A DNA stretch of 64,000 nt from Paenibacillus tarimensis (GCF_021532315.1 NZ_JAKGAO010000013.1:124001-188000), one strand, 5' to 3'; shown: positions 1-8,428, numbered from the stretch's first letter. The notes: a model not told the origin generated them from the letters alone. Translations and numbers: made by a program.

Positions 1-484
1 ACAGAATATCGGTCTGCTGCGCCAACGCCATCGCAATCCAGGCACGCTGGCGTTGTCCGCCTGACAGCTGATCGACCGGGCGGCTTGCGAAAGCCGTCAT
101 TCCAGTCACCGTCACCGCCCACTCGATAATTTCCTTATCTGCTTTGCTTAGGGAACCAAAGCCCTTCTGATGAGGAAAACGTCCGTACCCGACAAGCTCT
201 TGAACAGTTAAGCCATCCGGCGCAACCGGGTTCTGGGGAAGTATTGCAAGCTGCTTCGCGACTTCCTTCGTCGACTGCTCATGGATAACCTTGCCGTCCA
301 GGAAGACTCCCCCGCCCTTCGGCTTCATGATCCGCGCCATTGTCTTCAGAATCGTTGATTTACCCGATCCATTCGCTCCAACCAGAGCGGTTATTTTACC
401 GGAAGGCACAACAAGATTCAGCCGCTCAACAATAAGCCGGTCATCATAGCTGATATCAAGCTGGCGGGTGTACAGTCTCTCCAT
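1..484 (-). CDS. Iron/siderophore-type ABC transporter ATP-binding protein (3' end outside window)
   Basis: Cytoplasmic ATPase of an importer of the FecE/FhuC/YusV class, which powers uptake of ferric siderophores through a BtuCD-like permease. The first 161 residues are visible. They hold Walker A GANGSGKS (about 36-43), the Q-loop ILPQNP (Q84) and the signature LSGGQ (140-144); Walker B lies beyond the window edge. The ATG at 484 is preceded by GGGAGA about nine bases upstream. The gene has its own promoter with a Fur-like box (564-592), which supports an iron role. Permease and binding protein are not visible and may lie beyond position 1. The family assignment is firm; the exact substrate is inferred. 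Confidence 0.85.
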   Translation of the reverse strand, partial: MERLYTRQLDISYDDRLIVERLNLVVPSGKITALVGANGSGKSTILKTMARIMKPKGGGVFLDGKVIHEQSTKEVAKQLAILPQNPVAPDGLTVQELVGYGRFPHQKGFGSLSKADKEIIEWAVTVTGMTAFASRPVDQLSGGQRQRAWIAMALAQQTDIL

Positions 485-563
485 TGGTCCAACATCTCCC
501 TTATGATCAGGCTTTCGTCTATATGAAAAAAATCATTGGTCATTAATAATCTTATCTTCCATA

Positions 564-592
564 ATGATAATGGTTCTCATTATCAAAGTCAA
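564..592 (-). promoter_or_regulatory. Promoter of the iron ABC ATPase with Fur-like box
   Basis: On the minus strand TTGACT (592-587) and TATCAT (569-564) are separated by 17 bp, a good sigma-A promoter. An inverted repeat TGATAATG...CATTATCA with a 5-base centre (565-585) covers the spacer and the -10. It resembles the GATAATGATAATCATTATC Fur box, so iron-loaded Fur would block polymerase. PerR or Zur binding cannot be excluded by eye. Confidence 0.7.
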
Positions 593-690
593 GGCTTGAC
601 GCCTGTTTTTTTACTGCCTGACAGCGGATTTTCTTATAAAAGGATGATACATTTCTCAGCACTAGAGCACTCGGCTTAACCTACTGCAAA

Positions 691-719
691 AAGCCGTGCA
701 CCTGTCCGGTGCACGGCTT
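691..719 (-). terminator. Rho-independent terminator after csoR
   Basis: A perfect 12-bp stem AAGCCGTGCACC/GGTGCACGGCTT closes a 5-base loop. On the minus strand it is followed by a run of T, 13 bases beyond the csoR stop. Confidence 0.85.
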
Positions 720-731
720 CAACCTTCTATT

Positions 732-1103
732 TTACTTTAACAGCTTGTGTATGGTGCCAAGCAGCTCGTCGAGCACCTGCCGGTCGCCTGACTCGAGCCG
801 GCCCGCTACACAGCCTTTCATGTGGCTTTCGAGCAGCAGCTTGCCGACTCCGTTCAAAGCAGACTGGACTGCAGCAATCTGGTTCAAGACATCATCACAA
901 TAGACGTCCCGCTCAATCATTCCACGCACACCTCGCACCTGTCCCTCTATGCGGTTGAGGCGGGAAATCAGATTGCTCTTCAGCTTATCACTATGGTGGC
1001 TCCTGCGCTCATCCCCGTCCAAATGCGTATTCGAGCAGCATTCTTCCCCTGTCAGTTCGGCTGCTGCAGGCGCCGATGCTGTATTTTTCTGCTGTTCTGC
1101 CAT
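732..1103 (-). CDS. csoR: Copper-sensing transcriptional repressor CsoR
   Basis: Cytoplasmic all-helical repressor of the CsoR/RcnR family that leaves DNA when it binds Cu(I). The 123-residue protein has the copper ligand set Cys69 (after Tyr68), His94 and Cys98 in the expected spacing (YC ... HMKGC), plus a Cys/His-rich N-terminal tail (CC, HH). The frame can be extended upstream to 1157, but that extension runs through the predicted promoter and operator (1125-1153). The ATG at 1103, preceded by GGGGGTGA, is therefore taken as the start. The usual partners copA and copZ are not adjacent; the gene is monocistronic between galU and a terminator. The family also includes FrmR and CstR, but the ligands favour copper. 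Confidence 0.92.
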   Translation of the reverse strand: MAEQQKNTASAPAAAELTGEECCSNTHLDGDERRSHHSDKLKSNLISRLNRIEGQVRGVRGMIERDVYCDDVLNQIAAVQSALNGVGKLLLESHMKGCVAGRLESGDRQVLDELLGTIHKLLK

Positions 1104-1124
1104 TCCCTCACCCCCGTTAACCCC

Positions 1125-1153
1125 ATCATACCATACCCCAGGGGGGTACTCAA
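1125..1153 (-). promoter_or_regulatory. csoR promoter with CsoR operator in the spacer
   Basis: TTGAGT (1153-1148), a 17-bp spacer and TATGAT (1130-1125) form a sigma-A promoter. The spacer holds TACCCCAGGGGGGTA (1134-1148), a G-tract pseudo-palindrome like the copZA operator of Bacillus CsoR. Autorepression relieved by copper is the expected behaviour. Confidence 0.8.
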
Positions 1154-1166
1154 TCACAAGTATCTG

Positions 1167-2045
1167 TTAGTTTAATTCTGCTATCCGCTGTTTCATATAG
1201 GCCAGCACTTGCTCGGAGAGATCATCCCTTGTAAGGGCCAGGTCAATCGTCGCCTGTACGAAGCCCAGCTTGTCACCTACGTCATAACGCTTTCCCTTGA
1301 AAGGATAAGCGCACATCTGCGACACAGTATTCAGCCTCTGCAGACTGTCAGTCAGCTGAATCTCTCCTCCCTTGCCTGGCTGGGCGTTCTCCAGATATGT
1401 GAATATATCCGGCGTAAGCACATACCGTCCGACGACCGCAAGATTGGATGGCGCCTGTCCCAGCGGCGGCTTCTCAACCAGCTCCCGGATCGCGCCATCC
1501 TCCCTGCCGGGCTCAAGCGATACGATTCCATACCTGTCCGTATGCTCCCATGGGACCTCTGTCACAGCTATAACCGACGACTGGGTAAGATAGTACCGGT
1601 CAATCATATCCTTTAGACAAGGCGGGTCGGAAACGAGAATATCATCACCAAGAAGAACAGCAAACGGCTCATTTTCCACAAAATTTCTGGCGCACAGCAC
1701 AGCATGGCCAAGTCCAAGCGGCTCCCGCTGTCTGACATAATAAATATCGGCCATATGCGAAACCTCTTGAACCATTGCAAGCAGCTCCTCATTGGCTCTC
1801 TCTTCAAGCGTAGCCTCAAGCTCAACCGACTTGTCAAAGTGGTCTTCGATCGCGCGCTTGTTGCGGCCGGTTACGATCATGATGCTCTCTATGCCGGAGG
1901 CTACCGCCTCTTCAACGATATATTGGATAGCGGGCTTATCAATAAGCGGCAGCATTTCTTTGGGCTGAGCCTTGGTTGCCGGCAGAAACCGTGTACCGAG
2001 TCCGCCTGCAGGCAGCACCGCTTTCCGTATTTTCTTACGACTCAT
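1167..2045 (-). CDS. galU: UTP-glucose-1-phosphate uridylyltransferase
   Basis: Makes UDP-glucose from UTP and glucose 1-phosphate, the precursor for exopolysaccharide, teichoic acid glucosylation and glycolipids; cytosolic. The 292-residue protein has the usual length. It carries the nucleotidyltransferase signature near the N-terminus (GGLGTRFLPATKAQPKEML, residues 14-32), a Rossmann-type sugar-nucleotide fold region, and the GDD stretch (LLGDDILV) that binds metal. It is called GtaB in Bacillus. The ATG at 2045 has GGGAGA about 11 bases upstream. It lies upstream of csoR in the same direction, but csoR has its own promoter. Confidence 0.95.
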   Translation of the reverse strand: MSRKKIRKAVLPAGGLGTRFLPATKAQPKEMLPLIDKPAIQYIVEEAVASGIESIMIVTGRNKRAIEDHFDKSVELEATLEERANEELLAMVQEVSHMADIYYVRQREPLGLGHAVLCARNFVENEPFAVLLGDDILVSDPPCLKDMIDRYYLTQSSVIAVTEVPWEHTDRYGIVSLEPGREDGAIRELVEKPPLGQAPSNLAVVGRYVLTPDIFTYLENAQPGKGGEIQLTDSLQRLNTVSQMCAYPFKGKRYDVGDKLGFVQATIDLALTRDDLSEQVLAYMKQRIAELN

Positions 2046-2254
2046 TCTTAGTTAAGTCTCCCTTCAGTCAAAGTGGACTTTGTGTACTGCCATCTTATCA
2101 TACCGACTCAGAGATTCCCTAGCCCTTTCTGAGCTCTGTTATCTGCTTTTGGAGAGGGAATGGAGCATCCGTCTCCCAGGCTGATTGACACCGGTTCCCA
2201 TGCCATGCCACACTATCTGGAGAAGTTCATTATCAGTAAAGGAGCTGTTTCTGA

Positions 2255-2659
2255 ATGTTCACATTCACGGAAACCCTGCGCACTTCACGCAGGGATGAGA
2301 TGATCGACATTACCCGCCAGGTTAAATCTCTTGCCGCCCGCTCGGAGGTACAGGACGGAATTGCTATCATTTACTGTCCCCATACAACCGCGGGTATTAC
2401 CATTCAGGAAAATGCAGATCCCGACGTCAAGCATGATATTCTGATGAGGCTGGATGAGGTGTATCCCTGGGAGCATCCGAAATACCGCCACGCAGAGGGA
2501 AATACAGCCTCGCATCTGAAGGCACTGACGACCGGGACAAGCCAGACGGTCCTGATTGACGGAGGAGACCTGCAGCTTGGCCGGTGGCAGGGCATTTATT
2601 TTTGCGAATTCGACGGGCCCAGAACCCGTACGTATATGGTGAAAATCCTCCAAGGCTAG
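2255..2659 (+). CDS. YjbQ family (UPF0047) protein, secondary thiamine-phosphate synthase type
   Basis: Small cytosolic protein of 134 residues, the normal length for the YjbQ/UPF0047 family. Family hallmarks are visible: [18 protein letters not shown] (41-58), an [12 protein letters not shown] segment, and the C-terminal [16 protein letters not shown]. Family members can show weak thiamine-phosphate synthase activity in vitro; the physiological role is unclear. The ATG is preceded by AAAGGAG. It stands alone, with galU divergent on the left and an unknown gene convergent on the right. Confidence 0.88.
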   Translation: MFTFTETLRTSRRDEMIDITRQVKSLAARSEVQDGIAIIYCPHTTAGITIQENADPDVKHDILMRLDEVYPWEHPKYRHAEGNTASHLKALTTGTSQTVLIDGGDLQLGRWQGIYFCEFDGPRTRTYMVKILQG

Positions 2660-2702
2660 CGTCAGCCGCATCGCCGCCCTTCGTGCTGCAAGGCGTCAGC
2701 TG

Positions 2703-3014
2703 CTATCCGCCAATCTGCGGCCCCGGGCGGCGGAACTGCTCCGCCAGATAACGAAGCGCAGTATCACTGTGCATTTCTTCCTCATTTCCGAGCTTCACGA
2801 TCCTGATTTCCACAGGGTTGTCCGGATTTTCATCCTGGAAAATCAGCTGTTCCGCATCCTTAACCCGTACGTCATAACCGCAGTCCTTCAAAAACGTAAG
2901 AATCGCCTCCGCAGACGGCGGATTCTTATCATCCGTGAACAACAGCCCCTTCAGGTTGCGCTCCTCGCCTGTCTTGTTGAGATGATCCACCCTGAATACG
3001 AAGTTCCATTCCAT
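2703..3014 (-). CDS. Hypothetical protein, 103 aa
   Basis: I do not recognise this protein. It is soluble and acidic, with no signal peptide or membrane segment, an alternating charged/hydrophobic pattern and a proline/glycine-rich tail. A GTG at 3026 is also in frame. The GAGGTGG ribosome site ends about eight bases before the ATG at 3014, and the GTG lies within that site, so the ATG was chosen. It is divergent from the Q-rich gene at 3139 and convergent with yjbQ. Confidence 0.65.
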   Translation of the reverse strand: MEWNFVFRVDHLNKTGEERNLKGLLFTDDKNPPSAEAILTFLKDCGYDVRVKDAEQLIFQDENPDNPVEIRIVKLGNEEEMHSDTALRYLAEQFRRPGPQIGG

Positions 3015-3138
3015 ATGATTTCCCACCTCGTGAAGTTAGAATTTACTCTCTACCCTGCATAATTTGTCACTATAATGCCATCCTAATCCAGGGACAGCAG
3101 TTCCGTCAAAAAATCGGATTATTGGAGGGTACCTTTCC

Positions 3139-3474
3139 ATGTACGCAACTAACAGCATTGCCCAGCAGATCAGACAGTGCGAGCAGGTCGTCCAGCAGTT
3201 GATTCAGCAAACGCAGCAAGCTTCCCAGCTGTATCAGCAAATGCTGCAGCAGGAGCAGCAAAACGCATCCATGCTGGAGCAGCTGGCTCAGCGCGAGCAT
3301 CAAGCCGTTCAATCGATTCAGACCGCTCTGCAGGGTCATCAATCCGCTATTCAGCAAATGCAGCATGTGTCACAGCTGTGCAATCAGCTGGAAAATAACG
3401 TACAGTCCTTTACGTCTTCAATTACGGGCAGCGGGATGCAGTCCAATTCGCAGTACAACCGCAGCTTCCAATAA
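3139..3474 (+). CDS. Glutamine-rich, lysine-free small protein
   Basis: 111 residues, about 30 percent Gln (33 by my count), no Lys and only three Arg. The first 90 residues read as a continuous helix with hydrophobic residues every three to four positions, likely a coiled coil, followed by a Ser/Gly/Asn tail. GGAGGG precedes the ATG by about nine bases. No signal peptide or membrane segment. I do not recognise the family. Gln-rich proteins in spore formers can be transglutaminase substrates of the spore coat, but that is only a suggestion here. Confidence 0.7.
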   Translation: MYATNSIAQQIRQCEQVVQQLIQQTQQASQLYQQMLQQEQQNASMLEQLAQREHQAVQSIQTALQGHQSAIQQMQHVSQLCNQLENNVQSFTSSITGSGMQSNSQYNRSFQ

Positions 3475-3490
3475 AAAGTCCTTCCACAGC

Positions 3491-3529
3491 AAGCCGCCTT
3501 CACCCTGTACGCAGCGGACAAGGCGGTTT
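3491..3529 (+). terminator. Possible terminator after the Q-rich gene
   Basis: AAGCCGCCTT pairs with AAGGCGGTTT over about 10 bp including one G-U, with a 19-base loop, just after the stop at 3474. The T residues are partly inside the stem, so strength is uncertain. Confidence 0.5.
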
Positions 3530-3579
3530 TGCCGTGGGAACCGTTTAACCCGCTCAACTGTTTCGCCGCCTTTTATTTC

Positions 3580-3615
3580 TTGACAAATCCCCATCCTTAT
3601 TTATAATAATTATTA
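3580..3615 (+). promoter_or_regulatory. dps promoter with PerR box
   Basis: TTGACA (3580-3585), 16 bp, then TATAAT (3602-3607): consensus -35 and -10. The -10 lies inside TTATAATAATTATTA (3601-3615), which matches the PerR box TTATAATNATTATAA with one mismatch. Peroxide-inducible control of dps/mrgA by PerR is established in Bacillus. The predicted start is about 130 bases upstream of the ATG, a long leader. Confidence 0.8.
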
Positions 3616-3743
3616 TATAGTAATATTTAAAATATTGTATCAGGTTATCCTGTTATTACGTGACCCGGTGCAACCTGTGTCACTGAATAAACGGATCTAC
3701 CTAAGGTATGATGGAATGCGGCTAACTAAAAGGAGGACTTACA

Positions 3744-4178
3744 ATGAATAACATCCATAATGTACTGAACAAACAAATCGCCAACTGGAGCGTCCTGTAC
3801 GTCAAGCTTCACAACTACCACTGGTATGTGAAAGGCCAGCAGTTTTTTACCCTACACGCCAAATTTCAGGAGCTGTATGAGGAAGCTGCACTGCATATCG
3901 ACGAGATTGCCGAGCGTCTTCTTGCTCTGCAGGGCCAGCCGGTTGCCAAAATGACCGACTACTTGTCCTTGTCGAGCGTGAAGGAAGCAGACGGCAGCGA
4001 GAACGCTGTCGCGATGGTCGATGCCGTCATCAAGGATTTCACGACGATTATCCAGGAGCTCAAGGATGGCATCTCGCTTGCACAGGAAGCCGGAGACGAG
4101 ACAACAGCCGACATGCTGCTGGCGATCCACACCTCGCTTGAGAAGCATGTATGGATGCTTCGTGCGTTCAACGGTTAA
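3744..4178 (+). CDS. dps: Dps/MrgA ferritin-like DNA-protecting protein
   Basis: Forms 12-subunit cages that oxidise and store iron and shield DNA from peroxide. The 144-residue protein has the Dps ferroxidase ligands in the right spacing: His26 and His38 from one subunit, Asp53 and Glu57 (HIDEIAE) from the other. AAGGAGG lies eight to nine bases before the ATG. It has its own PerR-type promoter and a strong terminator behind it, so it is monocistronic. Peroxide and iron control is expected from the operator. Confidence 0.93.
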   Translation: MNNIHNVLNKQIANWSVLYVKLHNYHWYVKGQQFFTLHAKFQELYEEAALHIDEIAERLLALQGQPVAKMTDYLSLSSVKEADGSENAVAMVDAVIKDFTTIIQELKDGISLAQEAGDETTADMLLAIHTSLEKHVWMLRAFNG

Positions 4179-4194
4179 GACATCACACATAGAC

Positions 4195-4230
4195 AAGGCC
4201 CGCCGGTCGAACTTGAGACCAGCGGGCCTT
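4195..4230 (+). terminator. Terminator between dps and the convergent ABC-F gene
   Basis: AAGGCCCGC (4195-4203) pairs with GCGGGCCTT (4222-4230), with an inner GGTC/GACC stem, followed by TTCTTAT on the plus strand. Confidence 0.85.
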
Positions 4231-4244
4231 TCTTATGTTTACGG

Positions 4245-6161
4245 TCAGGATTTCTTCTGCTGTGCGATCTGCTCCGCCAGCTCATTCAGGTAGGTCCAGC
4301 GGTCCATCAGCTCTTCCAGCTTGGTCTCCAGCTGCTGCTGCTCCTGCATGAGCTCCTGCAGCCGTACTGAATCACTTCCCGCCTGCTCCATTGCCTCTCC
4401 TACCCTGTCCAGCGCCTCTTCCGCCTCCGCGATCCAGCCGTCGATCTGTTCAAAATCCTTCTGCTCCTTATAGCTCATCCGCAGCTTCTCGCGTGACTGT
4501 TCACGTGAGGGAGCGTCTGCCCGTTCCTTCGCTTCAGCGCCCCGCGCCTCTTCCCTCTGTGAGCCCTTCTCCGTGCGCTCCGCTACCTCGGAATAGTTGC
4601 CTGTATGATGGCTGACTGTCCCGTCGCCTTCAAAGGCAAGAATCCGGTGAACCGTGCGGTCGAGGAAATAACGGTCGTGGGAGACGACGAATACAACGCC
4701 CGGAAACTCATCTAGGTAATCCTCCAGCACATTAAGCGTCGGAATATCAAGATCATTGGTTGGCTCATCCAGCAGTAGTACGTTTGGTGCCGCAATCAGG
4801 ACGCGAAGCAGCTGCAGCCGCCTCTTCTCGCCGCCCGAAAGCTTGCCGATCGGCGTCCACTGCATAGGACCGTCAAATAAAAACCGCTCAAGCATCTGCG
4901 AAGCGGAAACGGTGGTGCCATCCCCGGTTCTGACCTGCTCCGCAGCCTCCCGGATATAGTCAATTACCCGTTTGGAAGGATCCGGCTCATCCATCTCCTG
5001 GCGGAACCATCCAATAGTAACCGTTGGCCCGCGTTCAACACTGCCTGCGTCCGGCTCAATCTCTCCGGCAATAAGCTTTAGCAGTGTCGACTTGCCGGTG
5101 CCGTTGCGGCCAATAATACCGACCCTGTCCTCCGGTACAGCAATGTAGCTCAGATCACGGATCAATTCCCGGTCGCCATAGCGCTTGGCCACATGGTCGA
5201 TCTCGATAATTTTCTTCCCTAGACGAGTTGAGGCAACGGACAGCTCCACCTTGCCGCCGGCCTTCTGCGGCGCATCGTCCTGGAGCGCTTCGAACCGTTC
5301 AATTCTCGCCTTCTGCTTGGTCGTTCTGGCTTTGGCTCCCCGCCTGATCCAGGCCAACTCATTGCGCAGCAGGTTCTGCCGCTTGGCTTCCGTAGCCGCC
5401 TCCCGTTCCTCGCGCTCCAGCTTCAGCTCCAGAAACCGGCTGTAGTTCGCCGTATAGAAGAACGCCCTGCCCCGGTCCAGCTCCATGATGCGGTTGCTGA
5501 CCCGGTCAAGGAAATAACGGTCATGCGTAATCATCAACAGCGCGCCCTTGCGCTTCTGAAGCGCCTGCTCCAGCCATGCGACAGACTCATTATCGATATG
5601 GTTCGTCGGCTCGTCGAGAATGAGCAAATCCGCTGGCTGGATTAAGGCAGCCGCCATCGCCACACGCTTGCGCTGACCGCCGGACAACGAACCCATCCTG
5701 GCATCGAACTGGTGAATGCCCAGCTTTCCAAGTGCCGCCTTGGCGTCGCTCTCGATATGCCAGGCACCCAGCACATCCATCTGCTGGCTTGCTTTCATCA
5801 GCCGCTCCTGCAGCTCCTGGCTCTGAGGCTGCAGCGCCGAAAGCTCTAGCGCCTCCGCATACTCGCGCGCCGCATGCAGCTCTGGAAGATCGCCGCGAAA
5901 TACATGCTCCAGCACGGTCTCTTCCGGATCATACTCCGGGTTCTGGGCCAGCATCCTGACCGTAGCTTTCGTACTCTTCGTAATACCGCCCGAGTCGGGA
6001 GGTTCTACTCCCGCGAGCACCTTCAGGAAGGTTGATTTGCCGGCACCGTTGACGCCGATGATGCCGATCTTATCGCCTTCATCCACTCCAAAGGTGACGT
6101 CCTCAAACAGCATCTTGTCTCCGTAGCTCTTCGTAATATGTTCAATTGTCATTATCGGCAT
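4245..6161 (-). CDS. ABC-F family ATPase (Uup/YfmR type)
   Basis: Soluble tandem-ATPase protein acting at the ribosome rather than in transport. From the ATG at 6161 it is 638 residues: Walker A GVNGAGKS (36-43), LSGGQ (159-163), DEPTNH (183-188), an inter-domain linker rich in Arg/Glu (about 235-300), a second Walker A GRNGTGKS (351-358), LSGGE (441-445), DEPTND (465-470), and a helical C-terminal extension (about 560-638). That tail is typical of Uup/YfmR, which helps ribosomes stalled at difficult sequences. No membrane segment. The frame opens at 6293, but GAGGA sits six bases before the ATG at 6161 and the first ABC domain begins right after it. Antibiotic-resistance ABC-Fs are less likely. 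Confidence 0.9.
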   Translation of the reverse strand: MPIMTIEHITKSYGDKMLFEDVTFGVDEGDKIGIIGVNGAGKSTFLKVLAGVEPPDSGGITKSTKATVRMLAQNPEYDPEETVLEHVFRGDLPELHAAREYAEALELSALQPQSQELQERLMKASQQMDVLGAWHIESDAKAALGKLGIHQFDARMGSLSGGQRKRVAMAAALIQPADLLILDEPTNHIDNESVAWLEQALQKRKGALLMITHDRYFLDRVSNRIMELDRGRAFFYTANYSRFLELKLEREEREAATEAKRQNLLRNELAWIRRGAKARTTKQKARIERFEALQDDAPQKAGGKVELSVASTRLGKKIIEIDHVAKRYGDRELIRDLSYIAVPEDRVGIIGRNGTGKSTLLKLIAGEIEPDAGSVERGPTVTIGWFRQEMDEPDPSKRVIDYIREAAEQVRTGDGTTVSASQMLERFLFDGPMQWTPIGKLSGGEKRRLQLLRVLIAAPNVLLLDEPTNDLDIPTLNVLEDYLDEFPGVVFVVSHDRYFLDRTVHRILAFEGDGTVSHHTGNYSEVAERTEKGSQREEARGAEAKERADAPSREQSREKLRMSYKEQKDFEQIDGWIAEAEEALDRVGEAMEQAGSDSVRLQELMQEQQQLETKLEELMDRWTYLNELAEQIAQQKKS

Positions 6162-6379
6162 AATAATTCCTCGTTCTATCATTAATATAAACCGGATGCC
6201 TGCAGGGGCTGCCAGCTTCTCTACTTCACTCATCATACCATACAAGACCCCGGTACGCATGCTGATGGGGCAGCTTCGCAGCGCCCGGCACAAGGAGCCG
6301 GCCCATTTTACAGCGCACGTCTATCCTGTTATGCTCGAAGCATATATTTACAAATCCCTCATACAGACAGGTGATGGGC

Positions 6380-7153
6380 ATGAAAGCAAATTCACATTAC
6401 AGCAGCTGCCTGCGGACCATCCGCTGCTTCCTGCTCAGCCTTACCATACTGCTGGCCGCCGGAACGGTAAGCGGATGTGTAGAAGGCAATGCGGCTGTTG
6501 ATGTTTCCGCAACCGGTAACGTGGACATCTGGGCTTCTATCGGTCTTCCCTCCCAATCTGAGCTTCCGGCTGATCTCATTATGAAGAGCCTCAGCCAGCG
6601 CATACAGGAATACGGCTTTGAGACATCCTCGGTGAACGATGGCGACATGACAACCTGGACCTTTAAGCGCCATTACAACCGATCCGAAATCTTCACCGGC
6701 AAACTGGGAGACGAATATGAGCTTGATATAACCGGTCTTCGCCTGACCTACAAGCGTGATCATAGGTGGATCTATAATATCCATACGATAGAGATGTTCA
6801 TTCAGCCTGAAGAGGTGCTCGTGAACAGCCAGCTGTATGAGCGTTACCTCAAACTGCCCTCTCTTGTCAGACGGCTGGCAGAGCGCCGGGTCGATCTCGA
6901 TGTCTCGCTAAGCATGCCTTATCCTCCGGCTGGTCACAATGCTGACGTCTCGGAGAGAGGCGGCCGTTCGTTGACATGGAGCATTTCTCCGACTGCCGAA
7001 ACACCGGTCAAGCTGATCGTATATGGCCCTAACACTGGAACCTTCATCGCTGCCTTCATTCTTCTCATCTGCCTGGGTACCGTGTTCGTCTGGCTGTTTC
7101 TCCGGATCAGGCGGCGCTTGCGTACCCGCCGCCAGCATCAGGAACAAGTGTAA
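6380..7153 (+). CDS. LppM-like lipoprotein with C-terminal membrane segment
   Basis: Predicted surface lipoprotein, 257 residues. An N-terminal hydrophobic stretch ends in the lipobox VSGC (Cys33), followed by an extracellular domain resembling the LppM/DUF3153 family (GC...VDVSATGNVDI) and one C-terminal transmembrane helix (about 220-240) with a basic tail of Arg residues. It is thus tethered at both ends. GTG 6371 and ATG 6374 are in frame, but AGGTGAT lies five bases before the ATG at 6380. Function unknown; LppM in mycobacteria affects phagosome traffic, which says little here. Divergent from the ABC-F gene. Confidence 0.75.
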   Translation: MKANSHYSSCLRTIRCFLLSLTILLAAGTVSGCVEGNAAVDVSATGNVDIWASIGLPSQSELPADLIMKSLSQRIQEYGFETSSVNDGDMTTWTFKRHYNRSEIFTGKLGDEYELDITGLRLTYKRDHRWIYNIHTIEMFIQPEEVLVNSQLYERYLKLPSLVRRLAERRVDLDVSLSMPYPPAGHNADVSERGGRSLTWSISPTAETPVKLIVYGPNTGTFIAAFILLICLGTVFVWLFLRIRRRLRTRRQHQEQV

Positions 7154-7194
7154 CGGCCATAAGTAAGCATAACCCATATAAGGAGGATGCTGTT

Positions 7195-8349
7195 ATGCAT
7201 ATCGTAATCGCACCGGATTCTTATAAGGGAAGCATTACTGCCCGTGAGGCTGCGGAAGCCATGGAACGGGGAGTACGTCTTGCACTGCCCGGCTGCCGGG
7301 TGACGAGGGCGCCGATTGCCGACGGGGGTGAAGGCACGCTCGATTGCCTGCTTGAAGCTTCTGGCGGGACTTCACGCACCGTTATGGTATCCGACCCGCT
7401 GGGGCGGCCTGTACCCGCAAGATTCGGTATCCTGAAGGACAGCGGAACCTGCATAATCGAGACCGCGGAAGCATGCGGGCTCCACCGCCTGGCGGAACCG
7501 GAGAGAAACCCGCTTATAACGTCCACCTACGGAGTTGGACAGCTTATTGCGGCCGGTCTTGATATGGGCTGCCGCAGCTTCGTCCTCGGGCTTGGCGGCA
7601 GCTCCACCAATGACGGGGGAGCCGGCATGCTGCAGGCGCTGGGCATCCGGCTCTTAGACAAGCACGGAGAGAATCTTCCCCCTGGCGGGGCGGCGCTCGA
7701 ACGGCTCGCCCAGGTCGATGCCAGCCATCTCGATCCTCGTATTAAGGAAGCCTCCTTCGTCGCTGCTTGCGATGTGGATAACCCGCTTATTGGACCGTGT
7801 GGCGCTTCTGCAGTATTCGGACCGCAGAAGGGCGCATCTCCGGAGATTGCCGGACGTCTCGATGACTGCCTGAAGATATGGGCAGACCACACAGAGGCGG
7901 CCACCGGTGTAAGGCTCCACAACTGCCAAGGGGCCGGCGCTGCCGGCGGTATGGCCGGTGCCCTGATCGCGTATCTCAGAGCACGAATGGTCCCCGGCTG
8001 TGACATTGCAGCAGAGATGTCAGGGCTCGAAGCGCATATTCGGTCTGCCGATCTGGTCCTGACCGGCGAAGGGCGTACGGATGCCCAAACGCTTCATGGC
8101 AAGGCCCCCTGCGGTGTTGCCCGGCTAGCGGCGCGTTATGGTGTTCCCACCGTCATCTTGTCCGGTGCGGCAGGCCCGGATATTAACGAGCTTTACACCA
8201 TAGGCGTTACAGCCGTGTTCAGCATCACGGCTGAGCCCATGCCGCTTGAAGCGGCGGTTAGCCGCGCCTCGCTGTTGATTGAGCAGGCCGCCGAGCAAGT
8301 TGTCAGGCTGTTCTGTGCCGGGCGGCAAAAGATACATGCGAACGAATGA
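7195..8349 (+). CDS. glxK: Glycerate 2-kinase (GlxK/GarK family)
   Basis: Phosphorylates D-glycerate with ATP and feeds it into lower glycolysis; cytosolic. 384 residues, normal for the family. Visible signatures are the N-terminal APDSYKGSITA, the ADGGEGT loop, GLGGSSTNDGGAGM in the middle, and LTGEGRTDAQTLHGKAP near the C-terminus. AAGGAGGATG precedes the ATG. It lies 41 bases after the lipoprotein gene and may share its transcript; a hairpin follows. Confidence 0.92.
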   Translation: MHIVIAPDSYKGSITAREAAEAMERGVRLALPGCRVTRAPIADGGEGTLDCLLEASGGTSRTVMVSDPLGRPVPARFGILKDSGTCIIETAEACGLHRLAEPERNPLITSTYGVGQLIAAGLDMGCRSFVLGLGGSSTNDGGAGMLQALGIRLLDKHGENLPPGGAALERLAQVDASHLDPRIKEASFVAACDVDNPLIGPCGASAVFGPQKGASPEIAGRLDDCLKIWADHTEAATGVRLHNCQGAGAAGGMAGALIAYLRARMVPGCDIAAEMSGLEAHIRSADLVLTGEGRTDAQTLHGKAPCGVARLAARYGVPTVILSGAAGPDINELYTIGVTAVFSITAEPMPLEAAVSRASLLIEQAAEQVVRLFCAGRQKIHANE

Positions 8350-8376
8350 AAGCGAAGAAGCACCCGAAATGAAACA

Positions 8377-8408
8377 AGGCTGAGCTCTCCTGTGCAAGGG
8401 CTCAGCCT
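8377..8408. terminator. Hairpin between convergent genes
   Basis: AGGCTGAGC (8377-8385) pairs with GCTCAGCCT (8400-8408). The flanking T tracts are weak on both strands, but the position between two converging genes fits a shared terminator. Confidence 0.6.
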
Positions 8409-8428
8409 ATAACGCATCCTTATAACTG

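Noticed and set aside
3616-3743. Second promoter close to dps (TATGAT near 3707)
   Set aside because: No acceptable -35 at the right spacing; the upstream promoter is far better.
6162-6293. 44-codon N-terminal extension of the ABC-F gene
   Set aside because: The ABC domain starts right after the ATG at 6161, which has its own ribosome site.
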